Below, one piece after another: positions 8,856 through 16,714 of a DNA stretch of 64,000 nt; the stretch's first letter is position 1; the number at the start of each line of letters is the position of its first letter. Source of the DNA: Kosakonia sacchari SP1 (GTDB lineage Bacteria; Pseudomonadota; Gammaproteobacteria; Enterobacterales; Enterobacteriaceae). A program made the position numbers and the translations under genes. Under the pieces are notes generated by a model, which worked only from the letters and a program-made list of their open reading frames with translations, ran no database searches and was not told the DNA's origin. The DNA is taken from NCBI RefSeq assembly GCF_000300455.3, contig NZ_CP007215.2:62001-126000 (forward strand), given 5' to 3'.

Positions 8856-9749
8856 ATGAAGGAAAGTCACGACAGAAAACACGACCCGTTGATTGAGCGG
8901 CTGTGCGAGATCTTCGCGGCGTTGTATCAGGGAAAGATCATTGATAAAGCGTGGTTGTGCGAAAAATTCGGTATCACTGAACGTACGGCTTATCGCGATC
9001 TGGCACGGCTTGGGCATATTCTCGATCAGGTTTCGCCGGGGCGGTATAAACTCAGCGTCCATCTTCTTCCTGCCTTGCATAATGGCCATTTGGCGGAGTT
9101 CGCCGATTTTACCGGCGTGGCGCACCTGTTTCCGCGTAATGATGGTCAATCGCTGCGTAACACTATGCAGCACCGCAGCAATATTACCTTTCACGCGCCG
9201 AGTAGCCGGGAGAACCGGCAAATTGAAGATCTGCTTAATCAGCTTAATCACGCCATTACCGGGCATTGCGAAGTGGAATATCACTATCGCGATAAACCCC
9301 GCTGCGCGCAGCCCTATCGGCTGATTAACCAGTACGGTCTCTGGTATCTGGCAGCGGTGGAAAATGGGCGGCTGAAAGCGTTTGAAGTAGCGCGAATCGA
9401 AAATCTGAAAAGCACGACGCTTAATTTTGAGCCCCACGCCGAGGTGCTGGCGGAGCTGGAAAACAGCGTCGGCATCCGCTTTGGTTCAAGGGTTGAAGCG
9501 CTGTTGCGCGTCTCGGCCCACGCCGCCGAATATGTCACCCGTCGGGCGCTGTTTCCGGCACAACGTATTGTTGAACAGCATGATGACGGCAGCTTAACGC
9601 TTGCCACTGCCATCACCGATCCGCACACGCTGTTTCGCTGGTTGCGCTACTGGTTGCCGGATATCGGCATTCTTTCTCCGGCGTCGCTGCGCGAACAGTT
9701 CGAGCAGGATCTGCACCTGCGCTACGCCCACGGCGTGGCGCAGAGATAG
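8856..9749 (+). CDS. HTH/WYL-domain transcriptional regulator
   Basis: 297-residue regulator. An N-terminal DeoR-like winged HTH spans about residues 10-70 (IIDKAWLCEKFGITERTAYRDLARL), followed by a WYL domain at about 130-200 (YRDKPRCAQPYRLINQYGLWYLAAV), then a C-terminal WCX-type extension. WYL domains bind nucleic acid or small ligands and occur both in metabolic and in phage-defence or DNA-damage regulators. It stands alone here with no defence genes beside it, so the target is unknown. Confidence 0.88.
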   Translation: MKESHDRKHDPLIERLCEIFAALYQGKIIDKAWLCEKFGITERTAYRDLARLGHILDQVSPGRYKLSVHLLPALHNGHLAEFADFTGVAHLFPRNDGQSLRNTMQHRSNITFHAPSSRENRQIEDLLNQLNHAITGHCEVEYHYRDKPRCAQPYRLINQYGLWYLAAVENGRLKAFEVARIENLKSTTLNFEPHAEVLAELENSVGIRFGSRVEALLRVSAHAAEYVTRRALFPAQRIVEQHDDGSLTLATAITDPHTLFRWLRYWLPDIGILSPASLREQFEQDLHLRYAHGVAQR

Positions 9750-9851
9750 CGTCCGCGTTTATCGCACTTACTGGCTGGCACCTTACGTTGTTGGGCCAGT
9801 AATCACGGGCCACGCCGCGAATACGCCATTAAGCGGCGGTTGTTCAGGTGC

Positions 9852-10247
9852 TCAACCGTGATACTGCTCGTCGGTAACATGTTCAAGCCAGGTAACCGGG
9901 CTGCCGTTTAGTGATTCGGCAATGGCGATATGAGTCATGGCGTTCTCAGCCGTTGCGCCGTGCCAGTGCTTCACGTCTTCCGGGATCCAGACAATATCGC
10001 CCTGGTTCATCTCCTGGACGGCTTCGCCTTCGCACTGAATCCACCCTTTACCGTGGGTAATAATCAGCGTTTGTCCTAGTGGATGGGTGTGCCACGCGGT
10101 ACGTGCGCCGGGCTCAAACGTGACCGTCGCGCCGCCAACGCGTGCGGGTCCGTCAGCTTTAAACGGTGCGTCGATACGTACGCGTCCAGTGAAATAGTCT
10201 TGCGGCCCTTGCGCGGAGGGAACCGATGCGCTGCGGATGATTTTCAT
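9852..10247 (-). CDS. Cupin-domain protein (hydroxynitrile-lyase-like/quercetinase-like family)
   Basis: 131-residue single-domain cupin. The metal-binding motif is visible in two parts: [18 protein letters not shown] (His, His, Gln) and later DVKHWHGA (His), as in the small manganese cupins that include bacterial (R)-mandelonitrile lyases. ATG 10247 is preceded by GGGAGAACAAC. The reading frame continues upstream without a stop into the N-terminus of an SDR oxidoreductase (see the relic at 10248-10376), so a longer fusion product could be made. The biological substrate is unknown. Confidence 0.82.
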   Translation of the reverse strand: MKIIRSASVPSAQGPQDYFTGRVRIDAPFKADGPARVGGATVTFEPGARTAWHTHPLGQTLIITHGKGWIQCEGEAVQEMNQGDIVWIPEDVKHWHGATAENAMTHIAIAESLNGSPVTWLEHVTDEQYHG

Positions 10248-10376
10248 GTTGTTCTCCCGTGTTTGAATACGTTTTAAAGCGTAGCTGGCAGGTGAGAAAC
10301 CGTTGCAGGCAGAAAGTAGTGGTTCGCGGCCAAAACCGCGACTGACACCGGTAATCAGCAAGGTTTTCTGTGCCAT
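10248..10376 (-). pseudogene. N-terminal relic of an SDR oxidoreductase, in frame with the cupin
   Basis: ATG 10376 has a strong ribosome binding site (GGAGGGGAT) and encodes [18 protein letters not shown], a near-perfect first strand and TGxxxGxG nucleotide-binding turn of a short-chain dehydrogenase. After about 18 residues the SDR similarity stops; the remaining 25 codons have no family resemblance and run in frame into the cupin start. It looks like a gene that has lost nearly all its body by deletion. Alternatively it is used as the leader of a 174-residue fused protein. Confidence 0.6.
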
Positions 10377-10458
10377 ATCCCCTCCGAAAGGAAAAGTGAC
10401 AGGGCGATCATAATCCTCACCGACTACCGGCACTATTAGGGGAAATCGGCATGAGCTT

Positions 10459-10473
10459 ATGAGTAAAACTCAT
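10459..10473. promoter_or_regulatory. 15-bp palindrome upstream of the SDR relic/cupin
   Basis: ATGAGT-AAA-ACTCAT is a perfect inverted repeat about 85 bp upstream of the SDR-relic start, at the end of the pump gene. It may be an operator for the SDR/cupin unit. No function is proven. Confidence 0.3.
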
Positions 10474-11636
10474 CAATGGCGGCGTAGCGCCATTACTGTA
10501 CTGGCAAGGGTAAATAGCGCCATGATCCACGCCATCGTCCACGGCGTTCCGTCGCGAAACCACGTTAGCAGCAGCGACGAGATAATACCGCTGCCATATT
10601 GCAGCGAGCCAATCAGCGCCGAGGCGGAACCGGCGATAGAGGGCACGGCGTCGAGCGCGGCGGCGGTTGAGGTGGCGGCGATAATGCCGTTCATCGAAAA
10701 GAACAGAAACACCGGAATGATCACTGCAGCAATACCACCAAACTGCAACTTCACCGCCAGCGCCAGAACCACCATCGCCACTGTGGCAACCGTGACGGCA
10801 ATTTTCAGTAACTTATCTAGCGGATGGCGCTGCACCAGCCGCCGGTTCAGAAAGCTCACCCCCATTAAGCCGACAATATTGATGGCAAACAGCCAGCCGT
10901 AATATTGCGGATCAATGCCGTAATAGCGGATGTAAACGAACGGCGAACCGGTAATAAAGGCATAGGCAGAGACGTAGAAAAAGGTCACACACAGCGTGTA
11001 ACGCATAAACGCGCGGTTACGCAGCAGTGCGAAGTAGTTACGAAACACGCCCGGCAGCGAGGCTTTGGTGCGCTTTTCGGCGGGTAAGGTTTCCGGCAGG
11101 AAATAGAGCGAAATGAACATCAGCGCGCCAATCCCGGCCAGCAGCCAAAAAATAGCGTGCCAGCTGGTGATTTGAATAATTTGCCCGCCCGCCAGCGGCC
11201 CAACGATCGGCGCAATCGCCATGATGATGGTTAATGTTGAGAGCATTTGCGCCGCGCGGGTGCGGGCAAACAGATCGCGGATCATCGCCCGCGCCAGCAT
11301 CGGGCCGGTGCAAGCACCGAAAGCCTGAAACACTCGCCAGAACACCATCTGGTGGATTTCTGTGGAAAGCGCACAGCCAGCAGAACCGATGACAAACAAC
11401 AGCATGCCAATAAACAGCGGCGTGCGGCGGCCGATCGCGTCGCTAATTGGCCCCCAAACCAGCTGCGCCAGCGCGAAGCCGACCAAAAAACCGGTGATGG
11501 TCAGTTCGATATCGCCCTGTAACTCTTTTGCCATCAGGGGCATTGCGGGCAGGTAAATATCCGTCGACAGGGAGGTAAAGGCCATCAGCGCGCTGAGGAT
11601 CGCGAGAAATAGCGGCCCGTGGAGCTTGTTGTTCAT
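10473..11636 (-). CDS. Bcr/CflA-family multidrug efflux MFS transporter
   Basis: 387-residue inner-membrane drug/proton antiporter with about 12 hydrophobic segments. The family signature is clear: N-terminal STDIYLPAMPLMAKEL (about residues 24-39), the loop LVWGPISDAIGRRTPLFIG (MFS motif A) and motif C near RVFQAFGACTGPMLARAMIRDLF. Members export bicyclomycin, chloramphenicol or sulfonamides; the substrate here is unknown. It is a single gene in the same direction as the cupin, with its own promoter facing the unrelated XRE gene. Confidence 0.9.
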   Translation of the reverse strand: MNNKLHGPLFLAILSALMAFTSLSTDIYLPAMPLMAKELQGDIELTITGFLVGFALAQLVWGPISDAIGRRTPLFIGMLLFVIGSAGCALSTEIHQMVFWRVFQAFGACTGPMLARAMIRDLFARTRAAQMLSTLTIIMAIAPIVGPLAGGQIIQITSWHAIFWLLAGIGALMFISLYFLPETLPAEKRTKASLPGVFRNYFALLRNRAFMRYTLCVTFFYVSAYAFITGSPFVYIRYYGIDPQYYGWLFAINIVGLMGVSFLNRRLVQRHPLDKLLKIAVTVATVAMVVLALAVKLQFGGIAAVIIPVFLFFSMNGIIAATSTAAALDAVPSIAGSASALIGSLQYGSGIISSLLLTWFRDGTPWTMAWIMALFTLASTVMALRRH

Positions 11637-11746
11637 AAAATCCTGATTAAGTCACGAAGGGAACGCCGACAAGGGCGGGACGGTATCTTAATCAGTGCGG
11701 CACAAATGATAACGCCATTAAATCATAATGACGTTATGAGCCAGAT

Positions 11747-12349
11747 TCATGAATGGCGCTCGCTGACCGTCATAGTGAAAATAACGGGTTGGCTGCTTTC
11801 ATTAGCGTAGTGGTGCGCGGTGTCGGTTTGCGCCACGGCGGAACAACCTTCGCCAATAATAAGCGCCGTTTGCCCAACCTGAATGTGCAGCGTGCCGCGC
11901 TCAACGTGCAGCAGTTCTATGGTGCCGGAAGGGTGGCCTGGTGAGGCGAACCGTTCGCCGGGGAACATCTCCCAGCGCCACATCTCCAGCATATCCGGCC
12001 CGCTGGTGCCTGCCAGCAACCGCGCAGTGCCGCCGTTTTCGCCCTGCCACAATGTAGGAATATCTTCTTTTGCTATCAGATGCGCGGTCGGTTTACTGGC
12101 GACGTCGACAATATCCGCCACGGAAACGCCCATTGCGGCGGCGATTTTGCACAGCAAAGCGATGCTCGGGTTGGCGAGACATTTTTCGATCTCAACCAGC
12201 ATGCCTTTACTGACGCCCGCGCGGCGCGAAAGCTCATCCAGCGAGAGTTTTTGTTGCTTACGAAACGCTTTAATACGCGTTGCCACCGCTTCACTGACGC
12301 GATGAACATCGGCGCCTGAATCGGTCGGTTTATTGACTTTTTTGGTCAT
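11747..12349 (-). CDS. XRE-family regulator with C-terminal cupin
   Basis: 200-residue regulator: Cro/CI-type HTH at about residues 24-80 (KLSLDELSRRAGVSKGMLVEIEKCLANPS) and a cupin sensor domain at about 125-195 (SGTIELLHVERGTLHIQVG). This HTH-cupin design is common in regulators of amino-acid and amine metabolism (PuuR/SutR-like). It is divergent from the B3/B4-domain gene with only about 45 bp between starts, so it very likely controls the unit that follows. The ligand is unknown. Confidence 0.9.
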   Translation of the reverse strand: MTKKVNKPTDSGADVHRVSEAVATRIKAFRKQQKLSLDELSRRAGVSKGMLVEIEKCLANPSIALLCKIAAAMGVSVADIVDVASKPTAHLIAKEDIPTLWQGENGGTARLLAGTSGPDMLEMWRWEMFPGERFASPGHPSGTIELLHVERGTLHIQVGQTALIIGEGCSAVAQTDTAHHYANESSQPVIFTMTVSERHS

Positions 12350-12394
12350 CGGTCGATACTATGCAATAAAATGGTCACTAAAAAGGATTATCCG

Positions 12395-13087
12395 ATGCTT
12401 TCCGTTCAGCCGTCAATCGATGCTCGTCTTGCCGTCATCGCCCCTGGTTTTCGCGCGCTTAGCGTTTATGTTGAAGCTGCGCCGCTACTGAACCCGCACG
12501 TGGGCGAAGCGGCACTGGCGAGTGCGTGTGAATGTGTCGCGGCGGGCGGCCCGGCCTGGGCGGATGCGCATCTGGCAGCATGGGATGAGGTCTTTAAGCG
12601 CTTCGGCGCGAAGCCAAAACGCACGCCCTGTTCGGCGCAGGCGCTGCGAAAACGTGTGCAGCGCGACGGCGTGGTACCTGCAATTGACCCGGTGGTGGAT
12701 CTCTATAATGCCATCAGCCTGCGCTACGCTATTCCGGTCGGTGGCGAGAACATTGCGGCCTATCACGGCGCGCCGTGTCTGACGATCGCCGACGGTACGG
12801 AGTTGTTCGACATGATGAAAGAGGGCGAGCTGGCGCATGAGTCACCGGAGCCGGGGGAAGTTATCTGGCGCGATGACACGGGCGTAACGTGCCGCCGCTG
12901 GAACTGGCGGCAGGGCGTGCGCACCCGCCTGAGCGCTGCCGACAGCCAGATGTGGTTTATCCTCGAAAGCCTGCCGGAAATGCCGCTGGACGCATTATGT
13001 GAGGCAGGCGACGAACTGATCGCCGGATTGCAACGTATGATGCCGGGCTGTCGTGTTGAAACAACCAGGCTCGGGTTTGATCTCTGA
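12395..13087 (+). CDS. B3/B4 tRNA-binding-domain protein
   Basis: 230-residue protein consisting of the B3/B4 domain of phenylalanyl-tRNA synthetase beta chain, standing alone. Seen: the region AIDPVVDLYNAISLRYAIPVGGENI, typical of free-standing B3/B4 proteins, followed by PGEVIWRDDTGVTCRRWNWRQG. Free-standing B3/B4 proteins are thought to edit or bind aminoacyl-tRNA or amino acids. ATG 12395 is used because AAAAGGATTATCCG gives a good ribosome binding site; an upstream ATG at 12371 is possible. The 3' end is 10 bp before the DapA-family gene, so the two are co-transcribed. Confidence 0.82.
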   Translation: MLSVQPSIDARLAVIAPGFRALSVYVEAAPLLNPHVGEAALASACECVAAGGPAWADAHLAAWDEVFKRFGAKPKRTPCSAQALRKRVQRDGVVPAIDPVVDLYNAISLRYAIPVGGENIAAYHGAPCLTIADGTELFDMMKEGELAHESPEPGEVIWRDDTGVTCRRWNWRQGVRTRLSAADSQMWFILESLPEMPLDALCEAGDELIAGLQRMMPGCRVETTRLGFDL

Positions 13088-13097
13088 AGGGGGAAGA

Positions 13098-13982
13098 ATG
13101 GATTTCACAGGATTGAGCGCATTTCCGCTGTCGCCGCTGCGCGATGAACGGCTGGATGAAGCGGCTTACGTGAAGTTGATTGAACGGCTGCGTGTCGCCG
13201 GCGTCGATTCGATTGGCGCACTGGGTTCGACGGGGTGCTACCCCTATTTTAGCCGTACCGAGCGGGCTAATGCGCTGCGCCTGGCGACGGAACATTCCGG
13301 CGCGGTTCCGGTGATTGCCGGAATTGGCGCCTTGCGCACGCGCGATGTGCTGTGGCTGGCGGAAGATGCGCAGAAAGCGGGCGTTAGCGCCGTGCTGCTG
13401 GCACCGGTCTCCTACCACGCGTTAACCGAAGAGGAAGTGTTCAGCCTGTTTGCCGCCGTGACGCGCGAACTCTCCGTGCCGCTCTGCGTGTACGATAACC
13501 CCGGTGCCACCCATTTCACCTTTAGCGACGAGTTGCTGCTTCGTATTGCGCAGTTGCCTAATATCGGCTCAATCAAAATCCCACCGATTTCCGCACCCGA
13601 GCGGGCTGCGCGCCTGCGTCCGCTAATTCCACAGAGCATCACGCTGGGTATTAGCGGCGATGCCATCGCGGTTGACGGTCTTCGCGCCGGATGCGGCGTC
13701 TGGTATTCGGTACTCGGTGGGGTGTTCCCGCAAGCGGCTCTGGCTATTTCCCGCGCGGCACAAGCCGGAGATTTTACACTGGCGCGCGCCCACTCTGATG
13801 CGCTGCAACCCTTGTGGGACCTCTTTAAACGCTACGGCGGTAGCCTGCGGGTGATGGCCACGGCGGCGGAACTGCTGGGTTTAGCGGGCGCATCGTGCTT
13901 GCCAGCGCCATTGCGGACGCTCACTGGCGATGCGCGCCGCGAGGTGGCTGAGGTGATCGAGCAACTGCGGTTAGCGGGTTGA
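13098..13982 (+). CDS. DapA-family lyase/aldolase (dihydrodipicolinate synthase-like)
   Basis: 294-residue TIM-barrel enzyme of the DapA/NAL superfamily. Visible are the substrate-carboxylate motif GALGSTGCYPYFS (about residues 38-50), the catalytic Tyr in VYDNPGATHF and the Schiff-base Lys in GSIKIPPIS. It is not the housekeeping DapA, because the ligand-binding residues and neighbours differ; members of this group act on keto-acids such as hydroxyproline or sugar-acid derivatives. GGGGGAAGA precedes ATG 13098. It lies just downstream of the B3/B4 gene. Substrate unknown. Confidence 0.88.
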   Translation: MDFTGLSAFPLSPLRDERLDEAAYVKLIERLRVAGVDSIGALGSTGCYPYFSRTERANALRLATEHSGAVPVIAGIGALRTRDVLWLAEDAQKAGVSAVLLAPVSYHALTEEEVFSLFAAVTRELSVPLCVYDNPGATHFTFSDELLLRIAQLPNIGSIKIPPISAPERAARLRPLIPQSITLGISGDAIAVDGLRAGCGVWYSVLGGVFPQAALAISRAAQAGDFTLARAHSDALQPLWDLFKRYGGSLRVMATAAELLGLAGASCLPAPLRTLTGDARREVAEVIEQLRLAG

Positions 13983-13989
13983 GATAGCC

Positions 13990-14013
13990 GGGGGGCGCAG
14001 TGTTACGCCCCCA
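13990..14013. terminator. Hairpin between convergent DapA-like and AbrB-like genes
   Basis: GGGGGCG (13991-13997) pairs with CGCCCCC (14006-14012) across an 8-nt loop at the convergent 3' ends; it overlaps the stop codon of the AbrB-family gene and has only a short T run on one side. Confidence 0.4.
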
Positions 14014-15061
14014 GTCGTTTCGCCACAAAGCGGGAAATCGCCGGGCCGGTTATCAGCACCAGGATAAAACGCCCGGTCTGCATCGCCATTACAAACGAGA
14101 TATCGACCTGGCTTGACGAGGCGATAATCGCCACCGTATCCGCGCCGCCGGGGCTGGTGGCGAGGTAGGCCGTGAGCGGATCGATCCCCGCGAAATGCAC
14201 CAGTAACCAGGCAAAACCGCAGCACACCGCGACAAGCGTCAGTACCGACAGCAGCACGCGCGGTAACGCGCGGGCGGCATAGCAGACAATCTCCCGCGTA
14301 AAACGTAAACCGATACTCCAGCCAATCAGTGCGTAAGAAAGCGCCAGTAACCACGGCGGCAATTCCAGCGTCAGCAAACCGGTATCTTCCACCATTATTC
14401 CCAGCGCCAACGTTATCAACATTGGCCCGGAGGGAATTTTGACGCAGCGGGCAATCAGGAAACCTGCGGCAATCACCAGTAATGTTCCGGCAAACGGCAG
14501 CCAGCGCACCGGGCCGAACAGGGTAAAGGTGGCGACCGCGTGATCCGCGCTCTCAGTGCCCATCCACATACGGGTCACCAGTACCGCGACCAGTGCCACG
14601 ATCATCACCCGCAGGTACTGCATAAACGCCACCAGACGGACATCCGCGCCAAAGCTCTCGGCCATAATCGTCATCGCCGCCGCCGCGCCTGGCGACGATC
14701 CCCAAATCGCTGTTGAACCGGGGAAAACCTGCAATTTCGCCATGATCCAGCCCAGGATTGCACTGGCGAAAATAACGGAGAAAATACAGCTGATAAACAG
14801 TGGCCAGTCGGCGGCGATGCGGCCAAACACTGACGGCGGGATCGCATGCGCAATCATCGCGCCAACCACCGCTTGCGCGGCGGCGAACCATTTTTTACTG
14901 ACGGTAACAGGCCGGTTGAAGATGGCGAGAAGAATACCGGAAAACATCGGGCCCAACAGAAGCGCTGCGGGCAGATGGATCAGTTCCATCACAGCAACGA
15001 AGAGCAATGAAAGGGCGATAAGCTGTAACCAGTTGCGAAACCAGGGCGCGTGTGTCGCCAT
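14003..15061 (-). CDS. AbrB-family (PF05145) membrane protein
   Basis: 352-residue hydrophobic inner-membrane protein with two tandem repeats of the AbrB membrane fold: each has a GxxxG-rich segment (LLLGPMFSGILLAIF near residue 35 and LSYALIGWSIGLRFTREI near 240) and a conserved serine/glycine-proline stretch (GSSPGAAAAM, ATSPGGADTV). The E. coli member AbrB was named as a putative regulator, but the fold looks like a transporter. ATG 15061 is chosen because AGGGAG lies 8 bp before it; GTG 15070 is less likely. It is convergent with the DapA-like gene. Confidence 0.85.
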   Translation of the reverse strand: MATHAPWFRNWLQLIALSLLFVAVMELIHLPAALLLGPMFSGILLAIFNRPVTVSKKWFAAAQAVVGAMIAHAIPPSVFGRIAADWPLFISCIFSVIFASAILGWIMAKLQVFPGSTAIWGSSPGAAAAMTIMAESFGADVRLVAFMQYLRVMIVALVAVLVTRMWMGTESADHAVATFTLFGPVRWLPFAGTLLVIAAGFLIARCVKIPSGPMLITLALGIMVEDTGLLTLELPPWLLALSYALIGWSIGLRFTREIVCYAARALPRVLLSVLTLVAVCCGFAWLLVHFAGIDPLTAYLATSPGGADTVAIIASSSQVDISFVMAMQTGRFILVLITGPAISRFVAKRLGA

Positions 15062-15925
15062 CAGCGGCACTCCCTACACGCTACAACAGCGGCGGTAAGA
15101 TCAATCAACGGCATAACGCTTCCCGAAAATAACGTGTTGAAAAGCAAGGTTGGGTCTTTGAATGTAAGTGTTCTTCACTCTCCCTGCAAATGCACTGTTC
15201 CTCACGGCAACATGGCTTAACAGATCTTACTCTCCACGTCGGAATTTGCGGTCATCCTGTTCGCTGTTTTCAGCCATTGATAAGCGCAGCCCCACCTATT
15301 TGTTCTGCGTACTGTGAAGCGAAGCGGCGTTTTAACCAAAAATATGTGTTCAAGAGGATATATTTTTTCTAATTCAACTATTTTCTGCTTTCGTAATAAT
15401 TTGATTGGTATAGGCTATTCTAGTTATCGGTTTGGACATTTATGAAAATTCCTAAACTATTGTGAGCTTTCTTGCGTTATGCGAGCGTAGTGGCTAATTT
15501 TTTATTACTCTGTGTTACTGTTGTTATTTAAAAAATAATAAGTTGTTAATTTATTTATACATTTATGTGATTTTAAATGTGGCAGAATTTATTGCCGCTT
15601 TTTTTATTAAGTTAAGCATAGTGCTTCCAGGCGATTGATTCATAAACTATCGCATCTCCCTAAGTGAAATGTATCTTCAACCACCCATTGTTTCTCTTAT
15701 GGATTAAATTGCTTTTGTTATGGATTTATTGGCTATGGCGAATATCGGACGTCTCGGTAGGCTTTGGTGAAAACCAGGGGCGGTAGCATTTTTTTGCGAC
15801 TTTATTTTTTTCTGATTCACCCATTTCTCTTATTGCAAAACGCTATATAACCTTTTGAATTAACCGAAGGCATAATGTGTTTTCGTTATAATTCGCTGGC
15901 AAATAATATTTCCCGGAGGTTGGAT
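15062..15925. other. AT-rich intergenic leader of the LuxR-type gene
   Basis: No convincing gene in about 860 bp. Base composition falls well below the surrounding GC-rich genes from about 15330 onward, a sign of foreign origin shared with the LuxR-type gene. A 60-codon frame at 15190-15372 has no ribosome binding site and no resemblance to a known protein. The main signal is a JUMPstart/ops element at 15749-15790 (listed separately) followed by two T-rich runs. Confidence 0.6.
15749..15790 (+). promoter_or_regulatory. JUMPstart/ops element (RfaH-type leader)
   Basis: The core CCAGGGGCGGTAGC at 15774-15787 matches the 3' half of the enterobacterial JUMPstart sequence exactly, including the ops octamer GGCGGTAG (15779-15786). 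Upstream GTCTCGGTAG (15751-15760) resembles the CTCTGGTAG part of the same element at the expected distance. In known systems ops pauses RNA polymerase and recruits the antiterminator RfaH; such elements precede LPS core, O-antigen, capsule, haemolysin and F-pilus operons. Here it is 139 bp upstream of a LuxR-type gene. Confidence 0.72.
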
Positions 15926-16600
15926 ATGTATATCATCTCTCAGGATAGCTATTTTGTCATGGGCATGGATAAGCTGCTTAAAGCCATTAACCCGCATGCA
16001 ACGCATACACTGGTTGCCTTTGAACGGGGAGATGGAAAAATATTATTTTTTAGCATGAATTCATTGCTTTATATTTTAAGTGAAGAAAAAGGGTTTAATT
16101 CATTTATTTGCACTCGCTTTATATCTATCGATAAATCTTCATCTGTATCTTTGCTTCGGCATGAGATCAGAAAAATACTTAATTTCCTTAAGGGTCATGA
16201 GGATATATATTCCTTTCGCGAAGTCCATTTTAGCGCGACGGAATATAAAATTATGTTGCGGTTTCTTGAGTACCAGTCCAGCGATACGATTTCGCAAGCA
16301 TTGGGCATCGATAAAAAAATCGTCAGTAATTATAAAAACGCCATACTGCGTAAACTCGGTTTAAACAGTATGGCGGAGCTTATTCATATTTATAATAACT
16401 GGAACGACTGTTTTTGTTGCTCTGAAGGAAAAGTCATGGCAGATGCGATATTTCTTCCCCGTATCGGGACGAATGAGCTAAAGATGATACGACGCGCGAA
16501 TAAGCCTGCTTCAGAACCTGCGGTTTCGCCCCTCTATTCTGGCAGTTTTTGCCACATACCTGCGATAAGGGCAGGCCAGCGTTATTTATTGACAACCTAG
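15926..16600 (+). CDS. LuxR-type HTH transcriptional regulator
   Basis: 224-residue protein. The N-terminal part (MYIISQDSYFVMGMDKLLKA...) resembles a receiver- or sensor-like fold without a clear Asp phosphorylation pocket. The LuxR/GerE-type HTH is at about residues 117-170 (FSATEYKIMLRFLEYQSSDTISQALGIDKKIVSNYKNAILRKLG), followed by a 50-residue tail of no known type. ATG 15926 is chosen because of GGAGG seven bases upstream. AT-rich composition and rare-codon use suggest horizontal transfer. The JUMPstart/ops leader suggests it is an RfaH-dependent regulator, perhaps of surface structures. Confidence 0.85.
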   Translation: MYIISQDSYFVMGMDKLLKAINPHATHTLVAFERGDGKILFFSMNSLLYILSEEKGFNSFICTRFISIDKSSSVSLLRHEIRKILNFLKGHEDIYSFREVHFSATEYKIMLRFLEYQSSDTISQALGIDKKIVSNYKNAILRKLGLNSMAELIHIYNNWNDCFCCSEGKVMADAIFLPRIGTNELKMIRRANKPASEPAVSPLYSGSFCHIPAIRAGQRYLLTT

Positions 16601-16618
16601 CAATAGTTTATTGCTTTT
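16599..16618 (+). terminator. Terminator after the LuxR-type gene
   Basis: AGCAATA pairs with TATTGCT across a 3-nt loop and is followed by TTT. It overlaps the stop codon. AT-rich stem, so weak. Confidence 0.4.
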
Positions 16619-16714
16619 ATTGCTGTTTATTCAAAATTCTTGTGCGCCTATCCTGCTTCTCATCAGGTTGCTAACCGCAACCACAGTGACCGAATCAAAG
16701 AAGGATAAGCCACC

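Noticed and set aside
13833-13845. Second GGCGGTAG octamer (ops-like)
   Set aside because: It lies inside the DapA-family coding sequence (Gly-Gly-Ser codons) without the surrounding JUMPstart sequence; chance match.
15190-15372. 60-codon plus-strand frame in the AT-rich gap
   Set aside because: No ribosome binding site, no family resemblance, and composition like non-coding DNA.
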